This document shows, one piece after another, positions 58,833-64,000 of a stretch of DNA of 64,000 bases. Under the pieces are notes generated by a model. The model searched no databases and was not told where the DNA came from. It saw only the letters and a program-made list of their open reading frames with translations. Position 1 is the stretch's first letter. Each line of letters starts with the position of its first letter. This DNA comes from Toxonevra muliebris (Eukaryota > Arthropoda > Insecta > Diptera > Pallopteridae). Location of the stretch: positions 28,601,890-28,665,889 of the forward strand of contig OY829328.1 in NCBI GenBank assembly GCA_963691655.1, given 5' to 3'. Position numbers and translations under genes: made by a program.

Positions 58833-59909
58833 TAGCCGGGTTTCCATGTCAGAAATGCCTCCAAACCGAATCAAGTTTCACATGGACCCTTTTGATGCAG
58901 TTGATTTGGCTAAATTTTAGTCCATTATCTGCAATTTTTAATGAGTAATGGCGGGTTTCGTAAATTTCGTTTTCGCGTTTTTCAGCCTAACTAGTCGTGG
59001 GAAAACTCTGAAAAAATTCACAGTGATTTTTCGATTTCGGAGACATTTTCGCAAATTTTCCAACGCGAAATTCGTGATGAAAAAAATCGCGAAACTTTTT
59101 ACATGCGATTTTTTCATACTAAAAATAGGTTTACAACTCGGATTTTTGATAAGTCGCTTCCGAATACTCATACTCCCATTTTTTCAGATTTTTGCAAGGT
59201 GTGGACTGGGGTCAAAAGAATTAAAAACCGAAGTTGTCATTTCATATAAAATGCCACAAGGCCATGAAAAAAATCAATTACAGCTATTAACTATCAACTA
59301 TCTGCATTTTTAGCAGAATTTTTTTGAAAATTTTTTTTTTTTTAAATTTCTTTTATTAAAACTCAAAATTTTTTTTGTTGATTGATCCAACAAATTTTTT
59401 GTCGTATGTGCAAGATTTTTCAACGGTTTTATAGTAATTTAGGATCGCTAATCATTACTGCGTACTCAGTTTTTCTCCATCACAATATGGACCTGAAGTC
59501 GGAAAAATGGGGTCTTCGGAGCCTATTACTAAAAATTTCTGTATTTCAGCAGATATGAATTTGATGTCTGAAGCAAAGTTGTTAAGCACAAAGAGATAAA
59601 AAATTTTTGAGTAAACAGTTTTCCTCCATCTTTTACCCATCCTCTTGAAAATGAGGTGTTAAGTCCCCTTTTTCGATAAATGACCGTTAAAGCGAGAACC
59701 GTTGGGAAAACTATTATACTGTCTTTGGAGAAAATCTTTTTTACTAAAAATTAAAGGGGGTCCCAGAACATCGGAATAACCTACCCTCGTAGGTTTTTTC
59801 CAGAATAATGCAGAAACCGAATTTTTTACATTAGAACCAAGTCACTCAAACTACGTAAGTAAATAATGGAATTATTTATGGGCATAAAATGGACATGGAA
59901 ACGCGGCTA
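58833..59909. mobile_element. 1.1-kb inverted-repeat transposon, non-autonomous
   Basis: The left end TAGCCGGGTTTCCATGTC (58833-58850) and the right end (59892-59909) are inverted copies with one mismatch in 18 bases. The 1.04-kb interior is AT-rich with frames of 121 codons (plus) and 77 codons (minus) that I cannot match to a transposase. It contains a small AACCTAC/GTAGGTT hairpin near 59779-59796. No clear target duplication was found, so the superfamily is open. Confidence 0.65.
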
Positions 59910-61199
59910 TGCCCTTTCAAAAAATGTAATTGCAAGCATCACAAAATTGTTCTTTACACTGTTGCTACTCTTGTTATTATTCTTGTTGTTTACATTTTTA
60001 CATAAAATCAGCTTACATGCAATTTTCCTTCTCTAATTCATTTTTTTTTCTCATTTTTTAATCACATAAAACATGGATTTGTTATGGCATTGCCTTCGTT
60101 TCACTCATTTCCGTTTCCGTCTTGTATTATTTGCATTTTTTCTTTCATTCACCGTCACCATTTTTTGTGCTGCTATCTTTTTACATTCGCATTCTCTCAG
60201 CCACCGCCATCAAAACGTTTGCGTCACTTGTTAATTAACAATTGCGTCCTTTTTATTTCTGTCTTTTCTTCTCCTTTTGATTCTTCGTCTTTCTTCTCTT
60301 ATTTCCATTTGTGGTTCGTTTTACACACGGTAATGCCGTGTTATTTCATTTATTTCCGTTTCATTGGTTTTTGTGGCTTAAAATTGCTAATATCCGCTTT
60401 TAATTAAGAAACTTCCGTTTTTTTTTTTTGTGTATGGGATTGTGTACAGCACACCGTCATTATGTATGTTTGTATGTGTATGTTTGGGTGTGGCATTTTG
60501 ACTCTACGGAAATGTTTGTTTGATTGAGTTTCATTGCTATGTGGGAATCATCTCCCTTTGCTTTCTTTTAGACTTCTGTAGAGTATTTTTCCCTCCACTT
60601 CCCCGTTATTGCATTGCATAAAAGTTTTGTGAAATAAAAGGACAGGAAAGCAAGATTTGTTTGTTTTAATATGATTTTGATTAGTGGGTGCAGATCTTTT
60701 TTTTTTTTAATGGAAGGCTTAGAATTTTGTAATATCGCAATTAAGTGCCCATAAAGGTGTTCGAAATATTAAATTCATAAACTTTTTCGATTTATTTCTG
60801 GCAATAGTTTTTTTTAACTAACGAAAGGTTCATGGAAAATTTTTAAGCAGTTTAATTTGAGAGTTTAGAATTTTATGTTGTAAGTAAACTCACGTTTCGG
60901 CTGCTAACCTTAAACGACTACTAGTTAAAATATTAAAAAATAATATAAAGTAATAACATAAAAATCCCAATCCAAAGAAAGGTGTACCAAAATTGCATAA
61001 AAAATATAAATACATTTGAAATAAAGACTTCTATCACTGTTTTTTATAATGCCACATTATTGAGAAATCTAATATTGAAATTTAAAAATTTGTGTGGCGT
61101 CAGTTATTTAGCACTCCATTTACTTTATTTATACAGAATATTTACTGATATTCTAACTAACATTGAATTTTAATTTAACTGAGAGTTCAAGAGTTTGCT
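59910..61199. other. Non-coding T-rich stretch
   Basis: Contains a 107-codon plus-strand frame (60084-60407) rich in Phe, Ser and Cys, an effect of T/C-rich DNA rather than a recognised protein. No transposon ends were seen. Confidence 0.45.
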
Positions 61200-61505
61200 G
61201 CAATTTATACGACACCCTGCAAGGGGAGTACATAATTCAATCATTTCTTACGCCAGTTGTTTCATTCTAAAACAATACTTATAATTTTGAGATTTAAATA
61301 AAAATTTATTTGGCGCCCCACATGGGGGCACGTAGTTCAGTTATCTTAATTGTTGTCAAAACTGAGTAAAATTTAATAAAAGGAAAATTTTTACAAAATT
61401 TATATAGCGCCCAACATAGGGGCATGTATTTCAGTTATCTTAATTTAATTTAAAAAATTTAAATTTAATAAATGGAAAATTTTCACAAAATTTATTCCCA
61501 ACATA
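61200..61505. repeat. Tandem BEL/Pao leader-like repeats
   Basis: A unit of about 95 bp occurs roughly 3.5 times. Each has a GCGCCCAACATAGGGGC-like word (near 61221 degraded, 61312, 61407 and 61493 truncated) followed by TTCAGTTATCTTAATT and AAAATTTAATAAAAGGAAAA. TGGCGCCC-type words are typical of the primer-binding site just inside a retrotransposon LTR. Their place just before BEL/Pao pol debris suggests an amplified leader region, which is my inference. No complete LTR could be delimited. Confidence 0.6.
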
Positions 61506-61569
61506 GGGAAGAGCATTCATTCCTTCTTTCTCGTACACCTGTACACCCATTGTAACGACTTCTTCTGCT

Positions 61570-62905
61570 ACAAAGCGCCAGATACTATTGTCTGTCTCGA
61601 AACTTTTTGACCCCGCAAGATGGCTCTCGCTCATAGTGATTCAAGCAAAAATACTGCTTCAACAGCTCTGGTTGGAGGGAACTGAAAGGGACGAATGTGT
61701 AAAGCCAACATAGCCCATAAAATGGAATCAGTTTGTTGGTAATCTGAGCACTATTGACCAAATTCAAATTCACCGTTAGGTTAAATTCTCATCCACCAAA
61801 ACCATTCAGATCCATGGATTCTACGATACTTCTGCGAAAGCATATTATGCTGCGTGGTATATACGTGCACAGAACGGTGATCAGAGCTTTTCCTCTCACC
61901 TTTTGGTATCAAAAGGAAAAGTTGCCCCCCTGCAGACTATAAGCCTTTCACGCTTAAAGTTGTGTGGTGCTGTTCTCCTCTCAAGGCTAGTTAACCACAT
62001 TCGCTCCCAGCTTGGTCTAGAGAACACCAAAATCTTCCTATGGTGTGATTCTTCCATCGTTCTTGCTTGGCTGGAAAAGCCACTGCACTTATGGACAACC
62101 TATGTAGCGAACTGTACGTCAGAGATTCTGAAAAATGTTGGGAATAATACGATGCGGCACGTCTCGAGTGCTGACAACCCTGCTGACGTAGGAACACATT
62201 GTTGCCCGCCACAGAATTTGATTGCCTCATCCCAGGAAAGGTGGTGCAACGGTCCCATGTGGCTATTGAAATCTTAACATTTTTGACCAAATTGTCGATC
62301 CATTAGCATGCCAATCATTGAACAGCGTAAAATACTAATCTTTCATACTCTCGCAGAGCAATACGACAATCCAGATCGGTTCTCTTCATTTTCCAATGCC
62401 TTGAGAGTAATTGCACATATATTTTGCATCATGAAAAGTCCCGCTTTTGCACCTTCTATCTCAACTTTTTACATTCTGTTGCATGCTGAGCAAAGATTAG
62501 TGATGTGGATGGCTAGCCAAAAGTTCTTTATTAAACGGCTTAAGTTAAGAATAAAAAAAATTCATTTTTCTGCGTTAAGTTTGTACCATACAAAAACAGC
62601 AGGTCTGTTCACAAATCATGGGGGCCTTGCCTCCTGAGCGCTGTACACTTTCGATCCCCTTTTCGACTACAGGCATCCACTTTGCCGGGCCTTTTCAAAT
62701 TAAATCATCTACTTTGCGCCTGTTTCCCTATTTAAAGGGATACGTCGCAGTCTTTGTAGGTTTCTCGACAACTGCCGAGTACTTGGAGCTGCATTGGTCA
62801 CAGAGGTCTCCCGGCTAAGGTAATGTCTGAAAATGGGACCACTTTCATTAGTGCCCAGCGCGCGATCAGCAAGTGGTTCACAGAAAGACTTGACCGAAGA
62901 TGAAT
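61570..62905 (+). pseudogene. BEL/Pao retrotransposon pol remnant (RT end, RNase H, integrase)
   Basis: The plus strand encodes an RT C-terminal piece (SKLFDPARWLSLIVIQAKIL, about 61599-61660) and an RNase H-like part (QIHGFYDTSAKAYYAA, then SRLKLCGAVLLSRL, WCDSSIVLAWLE and HVSSADNPADVGTH, to about 62275). An integrase part follows, with STTGIHFAGPFQIKSSTLR and YLKGYVAVFVGF (62655-62765) and ENGTTFISAQRA near 62830. This order is diagnostic of BEL/Pao pol. Several frameshifts and stops break it, and protease and most of RT are missing upstream. It is an old, inactive copy. Confidence 0.85.
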
Positions 62906-63119
62906 TCGTAGTTCGTAGTCACTAAAGACGATCTCCTCCCCCAAACGAGTGGCGTCTTGGTCGTGCGTGCTCCCTCTCGCATAAATACACTATGGTCATC
63001 AAAAGCTCAAGCTCATCTCTTGACCATTATATACTCAACTACATAACTGAATATTATTCAGCCTCACTACTTGATGTTTCCAACCAAAAATTTATCTTTC
63101 AGAATCCCCTGCTTGTTTC

Positions 63120-63640
63120 TACAATCTACTAATTCTTATTTTCCCTTTCACAGACAATCGGAAAGCTGCTTCCAGTATCGTCCTCTGCGCTGTAGTAAAA
63201 CCTTCCAGATTATGCATCCCAATCAAAGGACAGAAGTTGTATGACAACATAAATACTATTTCAACATCCCTGCTAAAACATGCGATACAGGATGTTGTGA
63301 CTCGCCAAACGGGTGCCGAATCTGTCGGCGATGCTCCATAAAGGCAGTGACGGAGGATGCATGCAATAAGCATAATCATATACCATGAAAAAACCTGAGA
63401 GCTACAAACCACCGCAGCCGACATGCGTCTACCCACAATATCGTCTTATCTCGATCAACTTCAAGCTGTGCAATCCTCTTGGACGGGTCCAGAACAGTGC
63501 GTCACAACATCGACGGGCTAGAAACGAGACGCCGGCGAAGCTACCGAGCCCGTCGTCTGCTCAACTCGGCTGTACAGGCGCTTCAGCAGCTACAAGCCAC
63601 CATGAGAGATTCAAGAAGATCTCAGTTCAATAAAGTTTTA
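63120..63640 (+). pseudogene. BEL/Pao gag-like zinc-knuckle remnant
   Basis: At about 63270-63340 one plus-strand frame encodes a cysteine-rich stretch (CDTGCCDSPNGCRICRRC), resembling the zinc knuckle near the end of Pao-type gag. The frames after it are basic and unrecognised and end near 63640. Gag normally precedes pol, so finding it after the pol debris means a second, rearranged or inverted-order copy. Confidence is limited because the surrounding frame is broken. Confidence 0.45.
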
Positions 63641-64000
63641 GGGTAACAGTGAAAAATAGCCCATCTGGTATTGCAACGGATCGTACTGGCCTGTCCTATA
63701 ATTTGACTTAATTTAAATTTCTTTAGCGGCTAACACAGGGGAATAGATTTTTTAGCTATCTGATATCCAGGTAACTTATTTTCACAGAATACTTTACTTT
63801 TGGCCAAACTAGGTTAAATTCAGTGTCAAATCAAATGAAAAGTGAAGAAATGGCATTAATTCTTCTATTTTATATAACTCCTAACATGAAAGAATTCACA
63901 TTTCCGTCGATTATAATGCCAGATATTTTGATCCCGCTAAATATGCTAAATTTTTTAAATTTTTATTAATATTTCTTTATAGCTCAAAATGAGGAAACAC
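63641..64000. other. Non-coding stretch at window end
   Basis: AT-rich DNA with GCTAACACAGGGGAATAG near 63729, possibly a degraded relative of the leader-like words at 61.2-61.5 kb. Nothing else is recognised. Confidence 0.35.

Noticed and set aside
58948..59313. 121-codon frame inside the 1.1-kb inverted-repeat element
   Set aside because: No transposase motif; overlapping frame on the other strand; A/T-rich codon bias.
60084..60407. 107-codon frame
   Set aside because: Phe/Ser/Cys-rich translation of T/C-rich DNA; no domain, signal or gene context.

Overview
This is AT-rich nuclear DNA from an animal, most probably a higher fly (Diptera: Brachycera) and plausibly a tephritid-like species. 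Three things point there. The only host gene I can support is the KLF6/7-type zinc-finger gene luna, in an insect form swollen with Gln, Asn, His and Ala runs. Splice sites and intron phases are ordinary. The rest is intronic or intergenic DNA full of insect-type transposon debris (Helitron, BEL/Pao, Tc1/mariner, several LINEs, piggyBac-like and hAT-like non-autonomous elements, and a tRNA-derived SINE). No bacterial-type operon, rRNA or CRISPR array is present.

Layout. 0-3 kb: LINE reverse transcriptase debris, a repeated GTCCTCTCC motif, a hairpin, a 107-bp tandem duplication and a complete SINE with target-site duplication. 3.4-6.1 kb: two hAT-like elements. 8.8-9.1 kb: another RT fragment. 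10.3-12.2 kb, minus strand: two luna exons, the large low-complexity exon (10681-12169) and the exon with zinc finger 1 (10298-10435), joined in matching phase. I found neither the 5' exon (KLF N-terminal box) nor the exons for zinc fingers 2 and 3. All sequence above 12.17 kb may therefore be a very long luna intron or upstream DNA, and all sequence below 10.3 kb the following intron.

15.6-24.9 kb: inverted-repeat elements, a 431-bp tandem duplication, a Helitron remnant carrying a piggyBac-like MITE, and a Tc1-like remnant. 27.3-34.7 kb: an almost perfect tandem duplication of 3.7 kb. 34.9-35.5 kb: a LINE 3' end. 42-44 kb: degenerate tandem repeats and a mariner-type remnant. 49-51 kb: small inverted-repeat elements. 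51.6-54.3 kb: a LINE with an inverted copy of its own 3' end upstream. 55.9-56.4 kb: a second mariner-type remnant. 58.8-59.9 kb: a 1.1-kb inverted-repeat element. 61.2-63.6 kb: BEL/Pao retrotransposon debris.

The pattern I find most striking is not a gene. A 17-bp motif close to TTGCATACTTTTAGGCG recurs on both strands at 19 or more places between 12.3 and 57.3 kb, with different flanks at almost every site. It matches what I know of the binding site of the insulator protein Suppressor of Hairy-wing (Su(Hw)). The sites form two main groups (20.9-27.1 and 38.2-42.4 kb) and are absent below luna's large exon. I read this as a candidate dense insulator or architectural-protein array in the long intron or upstream region of luna. 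It was found by eye and needs a weight-matrix scan.
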